Both the position numbers and the translations under genes were made by a program. This document shows positions 1 through 7,616 of a stretch of 64,000 nucleotides of DNA, piece by piece (position 1 is the first letter of the stretch; each line of letters starts with the position of its first letter). The notes below the pieces were generated by a model. The model saw only the letters and a list, made by a program, of their open reading frames with translations, had not been told where the DNA came from and searched no databases. The stretch spans positions 4,872,175 through 4,936,174 of the forward strand of contig NZ_CP066784.1 in assembly GCF_028751195.1 (NCBI RefSeq). Direction: 5' to 3'. This stretch comes from Alicyclobacillus sp. ALC3. Lineage in GTDB: Bacteria > Bacillota > Bacilli > Alicyclobacillales > Alicyclobacillaceae.

Positions 1-1
1 T

Positions 2-112
2 GAGACATTCATTCTCCGCGGTGTGCGCGACCCAAAGGGACATATCGAGACAGGGTTCAAGCGTTGCCTCTGTGACAACGAGGACGAGTTTGACATTGAA
101 CCGTTACACTGA
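2..112 (+). CDS. 3' end of an unidentified protein gene (partial)
   Basis: An open frame runs in from the window edge for 36 codons and stops at TGA 110-112. The tail is hydrophilic and acidic, with a Cys-x-Cys pair and an acidic stretch ending in Pro-Leu-His. The composition looks protein-like and no other frame is open here. I do not recognise the family. It lies upstream of sleB with about 95 bp before the sleB promoter, so it is probably a separate transcription unit. Confidence 0.4.
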   Translation, partial: ETFILRGVRDPKGHIETGFKRCLCDNEDEFDIEPLH

Positions 113-206
113 CATCACGAACTAGGGTCTGCTGATATTAGTCATCTTTTTTCATTAACCTATATAGACTGTAACAAATACCGCAGGATGCCTGTTCATT
201 GGACAG

Positions 207-236
207 GCATATTTCTGTTGTACACGGCTCATAATA
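207..236 (+). promoter_or_regulatory. Sigma-G-type forespore promoter of sleB
   Basis: GCATA at 207-211 and CATAATA at 230-236 are separated by 18 bp. They fit the sigma-G consensus (GHATR, then CATNNTA) and lie just upstream of sleB. Forespore expression of sleB by sigma-G is established in Bacillus subtilis. The assignment here rests on the motif match and the context. Confidence 0.6.
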
Positions 237-252
237 CGCTGACAACGGTGGA

Positions 253-1119
253 ATGGGAGGCATGACAATTACGATGACCGTGGCGACAAACAAGCGATTC
301 AGAAAATTGGCTTTGGCAATTACTTTTATGAGCACTTTGTCAGTGTTCGGCGCCGGGTTACCGGAGGCCAACGCGTTCACTTCGCAAACCTTAATGATTG
401 GCAGTCGCGGCTACGACGTTGATGAACTCCAAGGTCGACTAAAGCTGCTCGGCTTTTACAAGAGCAAAGTAGATGGTAATTTTGGCTGGGATACGTACTG
501 GGCTGTGCGCATCTTTCAGCAACAGTTCATTGGGAAGCCAACCGGGGTCGTGAACTTGCAAACTCGTCAAGCCCTCGTCAAGGCCACTCCCAATTGGCAT
601 TCCCCTTCGTACTTAACTGGCGGCAGCGGTTCATCAAATTCAAACAGCCGGTCCGCGTCGAACCCGCCGTCGACTGCATCTTCGACCCCACCGTCGACTG
701 CATCTTCGAACTCGCCACCGGCATCTGCTGCCAATGTGACTCTGCCCGCTACTGCGGGAGGCTTTAGCCAGAGTGACCTCTCGCTTATGGCTCATGTCGT
801 GTACGCAGAAGCTCGCGGAGAACCGTTTATTGGGCAAGTGGCTGTCGCTGCGGTTCTGATTAACCGTATGCATAGTCCCAAGTTCCCGCATTCCATTCCT
901 GCAATCGTTTATCAACCGCTTGCATTCACCTCTGTTGCGGACGGACAGATCAATTTGCAGCCGAACGCTGAGGCAATGCGAGCAGTGATGGACGCGGTAC
1001 ACGGTTGGGACCCATCCCACGGCGCTCTGTACTACTTTAATCCGGCAACAGCTACTAGTGCGTGGATTTGGTCCAAACCAGAGATCCTGCAAATTGGACA
1101 CCACATTTTCTGCAAATAG
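253..1119 (+). CDS. sleB: Spore cortex-lytic enzyme SleB
   Basis: SleB is a lytic transglycosylase that hydrolyses cortex peptidoglycan during germination and is stored inactive in the spore. The 288-residue product has a basic N-terminus and a hydrophobic signal segment ending near a Glu-Ala-Asn-Ala-Phe cleavage site. A peptidoglycan-binding domain follows at about residues 45-105, then a Ser/Pro/Ala linker containing a short direct repeat. The C-terminal Hydrolase_2 domain spans about 175-288, with the catalytic Glu in the AEARGE segment. The start is uncertain: ATG 253, ATG 262 and ATG 274 are in frame, and GGTGG 247-251 favours 262. It is followed by ypeB, its usual partner. Confidence 0.93.
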   Translation: MGGMTITMTVATNKRFRKLALAITFMSTLSVFGAGLPEANAFTSQTLMIGSRGYDVDELQGRLKLLGFYKSKVDGNFGWDTYWAVRIFQQQFIGKPTGVVNLQTRQALVKATPNWHSPSYLTGGSGSSNSNSRSASNPPSTASSTPPSTASSNSPPASAANVTLPATAGGFSQSDLSLMAHVVYAEARGEPFIGQVAVAAVLINRMHSPKFPHSIPAIVYQPLAFTSVADGQINLQPNAEAMRAVMDAVHGWDPSHGALYYFNPATATSAWIWSKPEILQIGHHIFCK

Positions 1120-1139
1120 GATTGCATGGAGGGACATTG

Positions 1140-2417
1140 ATGAGAATCCATCGGACGACGTGGATCGCTTTACCTGTTTTAGCACTGGTCGTTGCTGGGA
1201 CGGGCACTGGTTGGTGGGGGTATCAACAGTATCTCGGACGCCAAGCTCTCGCTGTCCAAGTGACGAACTCATACAATGCTGCGTTCCACGGGTTGACATC
1301 GAACCTTGAGCAGATTCATCAACAACTTGGAGAGGTTATGGTCTCTGCTGACCCCGCCATCATTACGACACACATGCAAGATGTGGCTCGTCTGTCGTTT
1401 GCGGCAAACACCGATGCAGCTCGTCTTCCGGCACCCGCGTTTCCGGACGGCCAGATTCAGGCCTTCACGATGGACTTGGGGAAACAGGCTGAACAGGACG
1501 CCGTCCACCCGACTCCATCAGCCAGCTTACGCAAGCAGGTGCTTTCTGCCTGGACAGAGACGGGGAAAATGTTGACGGTGCTCCATCAGGTGGACCTAAC
1601 GAATCACGGCAGCACTGTTCAACCGACGGGATTGTGGAAAGGCAAGACGCAGGCAGCGGCCCTTCCCTCGTTCGTTGCATCTCTGCAACAACTCGATGCA
1701 GCAGGCTCAACACCAACACCTAACAAAACGACCCACACGACTTCTGTGCCGATGTCAAAGGCCAAAGTTGGACGGTCCTTTACCCAATTCGTTGGCTTGC
1801 AGGCGGTACAGGGCTGGCAAATTCACAGGCTGCCGAGGTCAACGGAAGCGGCTTACAGCGTAAACGGTAAAACGCAGGAGGGCACGGTGTACGGAAGCGT
1901 ATCGAATAACCTCCAGGTGCTGTCCTTTCACAGCGAAAGAGCTATAGCACAGGGCTCGGCGAAAGTGAGCGTGGCAGATGCACGTGACCATGCACAGGCA
2001 TGGCTGAAGAGTCGAGGTTTGACGCCTGCATCGCTGACAGACACGGCAACGTTTGACCACACCGCTTACTTCACTTTCTCGCCAGAATTATCCGGACTGC
2101 CCGTTCTTGACCAACCCATGGTCGTACAGGTTGCGCTCGACCGCGGTGATGTCATTGGATACAGCGGCGGAGCGTTTGAAAAGAATCGTTTTCAGGCTCT
2201 TCCCAGTCGGCAGTACAGCGTGTCGCAACTGCAACATAGACTGAGTTCGCAGTTTGTTGTAGCAGAGTCGAGACAAGTAATTGCATTGGATTCGTCAGAA
2301 CGACCCCAGCCAGCTGTAGCCTTTTATGGAACTAGTCAGAGAGAGACATACTGTGTCGTGGTGAACGCGCATACGGGAAAGGAAATGCGCATCACGCAAC
2401 TGACCAATCATACTTAA
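1140..2417 (+). CDS. ypeB: Germination protein YpeB
   Basis: YpeB is a spore membrane protein that stabilises and localises SleB; each is needed for the other. The 425-residue product has an N-terminal hydrophobic anchor (about residues 8-28) and a long extracytoplasmic region rich in helices. Its C-terminal third carries PepSY-like YPEB repeats. ATG 1140 was chosen because GGAGGG lies 6-8 bp upstream; an open frame extends further back into sleB but has no ribosome binding site. The length is close to the 450 residues of B. subtilis YpeB. It is co-transcribed with sleB, 20 bp downstream. Confidence 0.9.
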   Translation: MRIHRTTWIALPVLALVVAGTGTGWWGYQQYLGRQALAVQVTNSYNAAFHGLTSNLEQIHQQLGEVMVSADPAIITTHMQDVARLSFAANTDAARLPAPAFPDGQIQAFTMDLGKQAEQDAVHPTPSASLRKQVLSAWTETGKMLTVLHQVDLTNHGSTVQPTGLWKGKTQAAALPSFVASLQQLDAAGSTPTPNKTTHTTSVPMSKAKVGRSFTQFVGLQAVQGWQIHRLPRSTEAAYSVNGKTQEGTVYGSVSNNLQVLSFHSERAIAQGSAKVSVADARDHAQAWLKSRGLTPASLTDTATFDHTAYFTFSPELSGLPVLDQPMVVQVALDRGDVIGYSGGAFEKNRFQALPSRQYSVSQLQHRLSSQFVVAESRQVIALDSSERPQPAVAFYGTSQRETYCVVVNAHTGKEMRITQLTNHT

Positions 2418-2492
2418 ATCAGCCTTTTCTCAACTACTCGGACATGCCTAGAAAGCTGGCTGCATACAGTAGTCGCGAAGGAGGGGAGGGCC

Positions 2493-2978
2493 ATGCCAGA
2501 GTCTGAGGAGAAGCTGTGGCAACAAAGTGTACATGCAATTGATCGTTGGCTCGTCCCAGTCGCTTTTGGTGCCCTGACAATGCTGGTGGTAACGCAGGGG
2601 ATTACAGCCTTCCCAGCAGTCCGGCACGCGGTGGACAACCGTGCCGGGCGCTCTGTGGCGACGGCGTTGGCCGGTGCGCCCGCAGTAGGCGACAAGTCTG
2701 CCCATGTCACATTCTACGTCTCGCCGACGACTTCCCGCCCAGATGTCCGGGTTATGGTCAATGGGAGGTATCAGGGCAACCTAGCTGCTGGACACTTGAC
2801 AGTCGTCCTACACCAGGGAGATACCGTCAAGTTGGTCGCACCGAACAATACCAGTCAAACTGAGGTTTCAGTGGACGACAACAACCCATATCTGTCCTCT
2901 CTTCTGCCCGGAATGATGTTTCAATTGTCTGCGCAGCAACCTAGTCTTGTTCTACCGAAAGTGACGTTCCTGGCGTAG
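2493..2978 (+). CDS. Hypothetical membrane-anchored protein
   Basis: The 161-residue protein has a single hydrophobic segment (about residues 20-42) after a short cytoplasmic N-terminus. A probable extracytoplasmic beta-rich domain follows. GGAGGGGAGGG directly precedes ATG 2493. It sits where B. subtilis has ypfA/ypfB, but it has no PilZ-like motif and I do not recognise it. The position after sleB-ypeB makes a sporulation role possible, but that is inference. Confidence 0.7.
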   Translation: MPESEEKLWQQSVHAIDRWLVPVAFGALTMLVVTQGITAFPAVRHAVDNRAGRSVATALAGAPAVGDKSAHVTFYVSPTTSRPDVRVMVNGRYQGNLAAGHLTVVLHQGDTVKLVAPNNTSQTEVSVDDNNPYLSSLLPGMMFQLSAQQPSLVLPKVTFLA

Positions 2979-2995
2979 AGCGAACATGATTGTTG

Positions 2996-3025
2996 TTGCG
3001 ACTTTTGAAGACCCTGTGCTAGTAT
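2996..3025 (+). promoter_or_regulatory. Putative sigma-A promoter with extended -10
   Basis: TTGCGA at 2996-3001 and TAGTAT at 3020-3025 are 18 bp apart, and TGC directly before the -10 makes it an extended -10. It would transcribe a leader of about 110 nt ending at the terminator at 3120-3144, upstream of cmk. Confidence 0.45.
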
Positions 3026-3119
3026 TTACTTGTCGGTTTGTGCGTCAAGCCCTTCCCAAACCAGGACACGCAGAGACTTGTCTGCAGACATTTGAGCGGA
3101 TGACTACACGACGCTTAGG

Positions 3120-3144
3120 AGCGGGCTTTGGCAGCCTGCTTTTT
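3120..3144 (+). terminator. Rho-independent terminator or attenuator upstream of cmk
   Basis: An 8-bp stem (AGCGGGCT with AGCCTGCT, one G-U pair) with a 5-nt loop is followed by TTTT. It lies 50 bp before the cmk start and about 95 bp after a promoter-like sequence. It may end the upstream operon or act as an attenuator. Confidence 0.6.
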
Positions 3145-3194
3145 CATTGTCCATAGATCAGCACAGACACTACACTATGGGGGAACGACGTCAG

Positions 3195-3863
3195 ATGGGG
3201 TACCTACGGATCGCGATCGACGGACCGGCTGGTGCCGGGAAGAGCACCGTGGCGAAAGAAGTCGCTCGGCGGCTGGGGATTTTGTACGTCGACACTGGCG
3301 CCATGTACCGAGGCGTTGCATGGCTGTCCGTAGAGTACAGGGTGCAAGTTGCAGACGAAGAGGGTCTACTTCAATTGTTGAGCGCTCACAAGCTGACCTT
3401 TGCCAGAGGGCAGAGTGGCAGTTTTGAAGTCTCCGCAGATGGTGTTGTGATTACGCATCTGCTACGCTCTGTGGAAGTTTCGGAGCGTGTCTCAGAGTTG
3501 TCCGCACACCCAAGAGTTCGTGAAATCCTCACAGAAAGGCAACGGCAACTCAGTCATTGCGAATCAGTTGTCATGGACGGCCGCGACATCGGCACAGTCG
3601 TAATGCCAGATGCAGACTACAAATTTTTTCTCACGGCTGACTTAGCTGAACGCGCTAGACGGAGACACGCAGAATTAGAAGCAAAGGGGTTCCGCGGGTC
3701 GTTAGCGCAATTACGCGAGACAATTGCGGCTCGGGATCGAAGGGACTCGAATCGGTCAGTCGCCCCACTTGTGAAAGCTCGCGATGCAATTGAAATCGAC
3801 TCGACTGGGAAGACGGTGGCTGAAGTGTGTGACGAAATTTTGCGGGTGCTAGGCCGTGACTGA
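3195..3863 (+). CDS. cmk: Cytidylate kinase
   Basis: Cmk phosphorylates CMP and dCMP to the diphosphates in the cytosol. The P-loop GPAGAGKST is near residue 10 and the CMP-binding insert is in the middle. The conserved MDGRDIGTVV segment is at about 135, followed by the Arg-rich lid. From ATG 3195 the protein is 222 residues, against about 224 in B. subtilis. Upstream ATGs in the same frame lack a ribosome binding site. The 3' end overlaps plsC by 8 bp, indicating translational coupling. Confidence 0.95.
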   Translation: MGYLRIAIDGPAGAGKSTVAKEVARRLGILYVDTGAMYRGVAWLSVEYRVQVADEEGLLQLLSAHKLTFARGQSGSFEVSADGVVITHLLRSVEVSERVSELSAHPRVREILTERQRQLSHCESVVMDGRDIGTVVMPDADYKFFLTADLAERARRRHAELEAKGFRGSLAQLRETIAARDRRDSNRSVAPLVKARDAIEIDSTGKTVAEVCDEILRVLGRD

Positions 3864-4458
3864 AATCCGTGATGCGTTTCATCAACCGTTCTACCGATTG
3901 CTTCGGGTCGTGGGCGTCTCTTTGTTACACATTGTCTACCGGTGGAGTGTCATTGGTCAGGCTTACGTGCCAAAGACCGGTCCTGTCGTTCTTGCATCCA
4001 ATCACATCCACAACTTCGACCCGATTATTGTGGGTGCAAGCACGCCAAGATTCGTTCACTTTATGGCAAAGGAAGAATTGTTTCGCAATCGCACGATCGG
4101 TAACTTTCTCCGCTATTTGGGGGCTTTTCCAATTCGCCGCGGAGTCGGCGATCGCGGCGCCATTAAACACGCTTTGGCTGTCACCGAGGATGGACAGTGC
4201 CTCACTGTTTTTCCCGAAGGACACCGCTCCAAGACGGGAGAACTCGGTGCAGGTCTGCCTGGAGTGGCCATGATCGCGCGACGCGCGGGTTGTCCTGTCG
4301 TACCTGTAGCTGTCATAGGACCGTACCGTTTACGAGGTCGGTTAACCGTCCGGTTTGGCGAGCCAATTCCGCCCGATCCCGATAGAAGTAACGAAGCATT
4401 GCTTGATGAACTGATGACAGGTATTCGCCGCCTGTTGGACGAGGGACACGCGCCATGA
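3856..4458 (+). CDS. plsC: 1-acyl-sn-glycerol-3-phosphate acyltransferase (PlsC family)
   Basis: This enzyme acylates lysophosphatidate to phosphatidate at the membrane. The H-x4-D catalytic motif is in NHIHNFDP at about residues 50-57. The substrate-binding FPEG motif is at about 117-120, with a Pro-Val-Val-Pro-Val segment after it. It starts with GTG 3856 inside the end of cmk and ends overlapping the next gene by 4 bp (ATGA). Its 200 residues are normal for the short PlsC family. Confidence 0.92.
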   Translation: MTEIRDAFHQPFYRLLRVVGVSLLHIVYRWSVIGQAYVPKTGPVVLASNHIHNFDPIIVGASTPRFVHFMAKEELFRNRTIGNFLRYLGAFPIRRGVGDRGAIKHALAVTEDGQCLTVFPEGHRSKTGELGAGLPGVAMIARRAGCPVVPVAVIGPYRLRGRLTVRFGEPIPPDPDRSNEALLDELMTGIRRLLDEGHAP

Positions 4459-4775
4459 TGACATGGCAACTTGCAGCCGAAGATGCTGTTCTGTACGTAT
4501 TTTTGATTGCTGGAGCGTCTGTTTACGGACTTGTACTTGGACAAAAAGCGGGTAACCGATCCGAGCAGTCGACTGAGGGACCGCGCAGCATGTCATCAAC
4601 CCGCATCAGATTGAAATTTCAACAATACACCATACTAATGATCAGCGGATGGATGGTCAGCGGTGTGCTGTACCAGTCTGGCGTCATTTCCACCGTGGTT
4701 GCAGTGATTCTGTTTGCTGTCAGTACGATACTCAGCGCACTTGGCCTGATTCGCCTAAGACAGTACATAAACTAA
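4455..4775 (+). CDS. Small integral membrane protein of unknown function
   Basis: The 106-residue protein has about three hydrophobic segments (residues 10-28, 58-75 and 78-96) and a short basic cytoplasmic loop. It overlaps the plsC stop by 4 bp, so it is probably coupled to cmk-plsC. No family was recognised. Confidence 0.65.
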   Translation: MMTWQLAAEDAVLYVFLIAGASVYGLVLGQKAGNRSEQSTEGPRSMSSTRIRLKFQQYTILMISGWMVSGVLYQSGVISTVVAVILFAVSTILSALGLIRLRQYIN

Positions 4776-4880
4776 CATATATGCCCAGCACTATAGTGAA
4801 GTTTTTCGGCACGCGTGGCTCGATGCGTTTGAAATCACAACGCCCGCCCGTCATAATAAAGAAGTCAGGAGGAATGCACG

Positions 4881-6068
4881 ATGTCAGAGGAATTTCAGGA
4901 AGCAATGGCTACATCCACGGTCCAAGAGGGGGATGTGGTAACGGGAACCGTCACTGAGGTGGACGACAAGAAGGTCACCGTCGATATCGGGTATAAATTT
5001 AACGGTATCATCCCGATTCGAGAATTATCGGTTCTCCACATTGAACACCCGAACCAGGTCGCCGAAGTTGGTCAGTCGGTCCGTGCAGTGGTACTGAAAA
5101 CAGACGAGGAGGCAGGCATTGTTGTGCTGTCAAAGCGCGAAGCAGATGCAGCGGGTGCATGGGACCGTCTGCAAGCACTATTCGACAGCCAAGAACCCTT
5201 CGATGTTGTGATTCAGGACGTTGTCAAGGGTGGGTTAGTGGCTGATGTAGGTGTACGTGGTTTCATCCCGGCCTCATTGGTTGATTGGCAGTTTGTAGAG
5301 GACCTGCAGACGTTTAAAGGTCAAACGGTGAGGGTTCGGGTAGTGGAAATTGACCCCGAGAACAACAAACTGATTCTGTCGCGTAAGGCCGTCCTTGAGG
5401 ACCAGCGCAAGGACAACGAAGTGGATGTCATTCGCTCCATTACGCCCGGAGTGCTCTTGGAAGGCACTGTACAGCGACTGACGAACTTCGGAGCGTTCAT
5501 CGACATTGGTGGCGTTGATGGATTGGTTCACATCTCGGAAATTGCATGGCACCATGTCGATCATCCTTCCGACGTGTTAAAGGAAGGCGATCACGTTCGC
5601 GTCAAGGTGTTGAAGGTCGACCCAGCAGCCCACAAGATTTCACTGTCAATCAAGGAGGCTTCCGCGAGTCCTTGGGAAACGGCAGTCGACGACTTACGCC
5701 CGGGTCAAATCCTCACGGGAACTGTTCGTCGGCTCACGGACTTTGGTGCCTTTGTTGAAGTGAAGCCTGGGCTTGAAGGTCTCGTGCATGTCTCGCAGAT
5801 TGCCCATCAACACGTCGCAACGCCAGCTGACGTGCTCGAAGAAGGGCAGAGTGTTCAGGTCAAAGTTCTCAGCGTTGAACCAGAGAGGAGACGAATTTCT
5901 CTCTCGATCAAAGAGGCAACCGGTGGCAGCGAAAGTGGCGGCGGTCATGGTGGCAGCCATGGCGGCGGGCGCAGAAACGACGTACAGCGCTTCCTCGACA
6001 AACAAGATAACAGTGGAGGCACAGGTGCCACGCTCGGCGACCTGTTTGGCGACCTGTTTAAAAGGTGA
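4881..6068 (+). CDS. rpsA: S1 RNA-binding domain protein (ribosomal protein S1 homolog, YpfD type)
   Basis: The 395-residue protein consists of four tandem S1 (OB-fold) domains, each about 70-85 residues. They begin near residues 13, 100, 185 and 272. Domains 3 and 4 carry the NFGAF(I/V) and GLVH(I/V)S hallmarks. A Gly/His/Ser-rich tail and a charged end follow. AGGAGG precedes ATG 4881. Firmicute S1 homologs of this size bind RNA, but unlike E. coli S1 they are not always essential for translation. It is in the same position as B. subtilis ypfD, downstream of cmk. Confidence 0.9.
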   Translation: MSEEFQEAMATSTVQEGDVVTGTVTEVDDKKVTVDIGYKFNGIIPIRELSVLHIEHPNQVAEVGQSVRAVVLKTDEEAGIVVLSKREADAAGAWDRLQALFDSQEPFDVVIQDVVKGGLVADVGVRGFIPASLVDWQFVEDLQTFKGQTVRVRVVEIDPENNKLILSRKAVLEDQRKDNEVDVIRSITPGVLLEGTVQRLTNFGAFIDIGGVDGLVHISEIAWHHVDHPSDVLKEGDHVRVKVLKVDPAAHKISLSIKEASASPWETAVDDLRPGQILTGTVRRLTDFGAFVEVKPGLEGLVHVSQIAHQHVATPADVLEEGQSVQVKVLSVEPERRRISLSIKEATGGSESGGGHGGSHGGGRRNDVQRFLDKQDNSGGTGATLGDLFGDLFKR

Positions 6069-6092
6069 TAATCGGGTATACGCATAAAACGG

Positions 6093-6122
6093 CAGGCCCG
6101 CAGTTCGCGGCCTGTCTTTTTT
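6093..6122 (+). terminator. Rho-independent terminator after rpsA homolog
   Basis: CAGGCC at 6093-6098 pairs with GGCCTG at 6109-6114, with further GC pairing inside, and a T-rich run follows at 6115-6122. Confidence 0.85.
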
Positions 6123-6131
6123 ATTGCTGAA

Positions 6132-6150
6132 CAATCCAGTAACTGGATTG
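6132..6150 (+). promoter_or_regulatory. Perfect palindrome abutting the promoter of the DUF512 gene
   Basis: CAATCCAGT, a central A, then ACTGGATTG gives 9-bp arms with one central base. It ends 3 bp before the -35 TTGACT at 6154. Its position and symmetry suggest an operator. It has no T-run of its own. Confidence 0.5.
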
Positions 6151-6153
6151 TGT

Positions 6154-6183
6154 TTGACTGAAAATCAGGTTATAGAGCATAAT
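6154..6183 (+). promoter_or_regulatory. Sigma-A promoter of the DUF512 gene
   Basis: TTGACT at 6154-6159 and CATAAT at 6178-6183 are separated by 18 bp. The pair lies between the rpsA-homolog terminator and the next gene start at 6229. Confidence 0.55.
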
Positions 6184-6228
6184 GAAGGAATGAGTGACGA
6201 TAACCAGGGAACAGGAGTGTGACTTGCT

Positions 6229-7611
6229 ATGCCTCGTATTGCGCGTGTCCAACCTGGTTCCTTGGCGGAAGAACTAGACTTGGACCCAGGCGATGAAGTC
6301 TTGACGATGAACGGCGAAGCCGTGAAAGATATTGTTGACCTTCAGTTCGCTCTCGCGACTGAAGAACTCGAAATCGAAGTACGCAAGGGCAATGGTGAGG
6401 TCTGGCTGCTTGACGTAGAAAAGGGTTACGATGAAGGGTTAGGTGTCGAATTCGAACACCCAACAGTTGACCGAATCAAGCTATGTCACAACAAGTGTGT
6501 GTTTTGTTTTGTCGATCAAATCCCGACAAATATGCGGCAGACGTTGAACGTCCGTGATGACGATTATCGCCTTTCATTTCTGCATGGTAATTTCGTGACT
6601 CTGACCAACGTCAAAGATGACGAACTTGAACGCATGGCCCGTCTAAAGATGTCTCCTCTCAACGTGTCAGTTCATACCACGAACCCAGAACTTCGCGTTC
6701 GGATGCTCGGGAATAAACGTTCCGGCGAAATTCTTAGACAAATTGCGTTCTTGGCGGAGCACGGAATTGAGATGAACACGCAAGTTGTTTTGTGTCCCGA
6801 GTGGAACGACGGAGATGAGCTTGACCGCACGATTGCGGACTTGTCACAGTACTTCCCGGCCGTTCGAACCCTCTCTGTGGTGCCGGTCGGACTGACCAAG
6901 CATCGGCGAGGTCTGCATAAGATGCGGTCCTGTACGCCGGAAGAGGCCAAGCGGGTCATTGACCAAGTAAGTGCGTGGCAAACACGTCTGCGGCCCAGTT
7001 TGCATGCGTCCTTTGTCCATGCTGCAGACGAGTTTTATGTGCTGTCGGACAGCGAAGTACCGCCAGGAACTCACTACGACGAGTTCGGACAAACGGAGAA
7101 CGGCGTCGGTGTCATCCGCATTTTCTTGGACGAACTCGAAGAGGTTTGGCCTCAAGTACCCCGTCAGATCAGCGGAACAGCGCGGCGTGTGGCAGTTGTG
7201 ACCGGAGTGTCTGCGCAAACGACGATCAAACACTCGCTCAGTCGCCTTCACAATGTACGTGGATTAGAAACAAGTGTAATTCCAGTCGTCAATGAGTTTT
7301 ACGGGCACAACGTCACTGTTGCCGGCTTGTTGACGGGGACGGATATTATCGAACAAGTGAAGCCACAGCTTGTACCGGGTACGACAGTACTTCTGCCAGA
7401 CATTATGCTCAAGGACGACGAAGACGTATTCCTTGACGATCGAACTGTCGCCGAGGTCGCAGAGGCGCTCGATTGTCCCGTCATCGTTGTACCTGCAACG
7501 GCCACAGGGTTACTGTACGGGGTGCTGGGTTACACACACGCTCTGCCGCCAAGGCGACGGTATGAAGCCACCCTGCGACCGATGCGGAACGTAGAACGGG
7601 GGATTGGCTAA
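6229..7611 (+). CDS. PDZ and DUF512 domain FeS protein
   Basis: The 460-residue protein has a short PDZ-like N-terminal domain (about residues 1-60). A radical-SAM-like cysteine cluster, CxxxCxFCFVDQ, follows near residues 85-96, then the DUF512 C-terminal domain. Members of this family are widespread in Firmicutes and cyanobacteria, usually next to der, as here. They are predicted FeS oxidoreductases of unknown substrate. The gene starts at ATG 6229, with AGGAG about 11 bp upstream. It ends 5 bp before der, so the two are almost certainly one transcript. Confidence 0.85.
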   Translation: MPRIARVQPGSLAEELDLDPGDEVLTMNGEAVKDIVDLQFALATEELEIEVRKGNGEVWLLDVEKGYDEGLGVEFEHPTVDRIKLCHNKCVFCFVDQIPTNMRQTLNVRDDDYRLSFLHGNFVTLTNVKDDELERMARLKMSPLNVSVHTTNPELRVRMLGNKRSGEILRQIAFLAEHGIEMNTQVVLCPEWNDGDELDRTIADLSQYFPAVRTLSVVPVGLTKHRRGLHKMRSCTPEEAKRVIDQVSAWQTRLRPSLHASFVHAADEFYVLSDSEVPPGTHYDEFGQTENGVGVIRIFLDELEEVWPQVPRQISGTARRVAVVTGVSAQTTIKHSLSRLHNVRGLETSVIPVVNEFYGHNVTVAGLLTGTDIIEQVKPQLVPGTTVLLPDIMLKDDEDVFLDDRTVAEVAEALDCPVIVVPATATGLLYGVLGYTHALPPRRRYEATLRPMRNVERGIG

Positions 7612-7616
7612 GCGCT

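Noticed and set aside
640..1299. Long minus-strand frame (219 codons) over sleB and ypeB
   Set aside because: It is a shadow of two well-supported genes, with low-complexity Arg/Ser text and no ribosome binding site.
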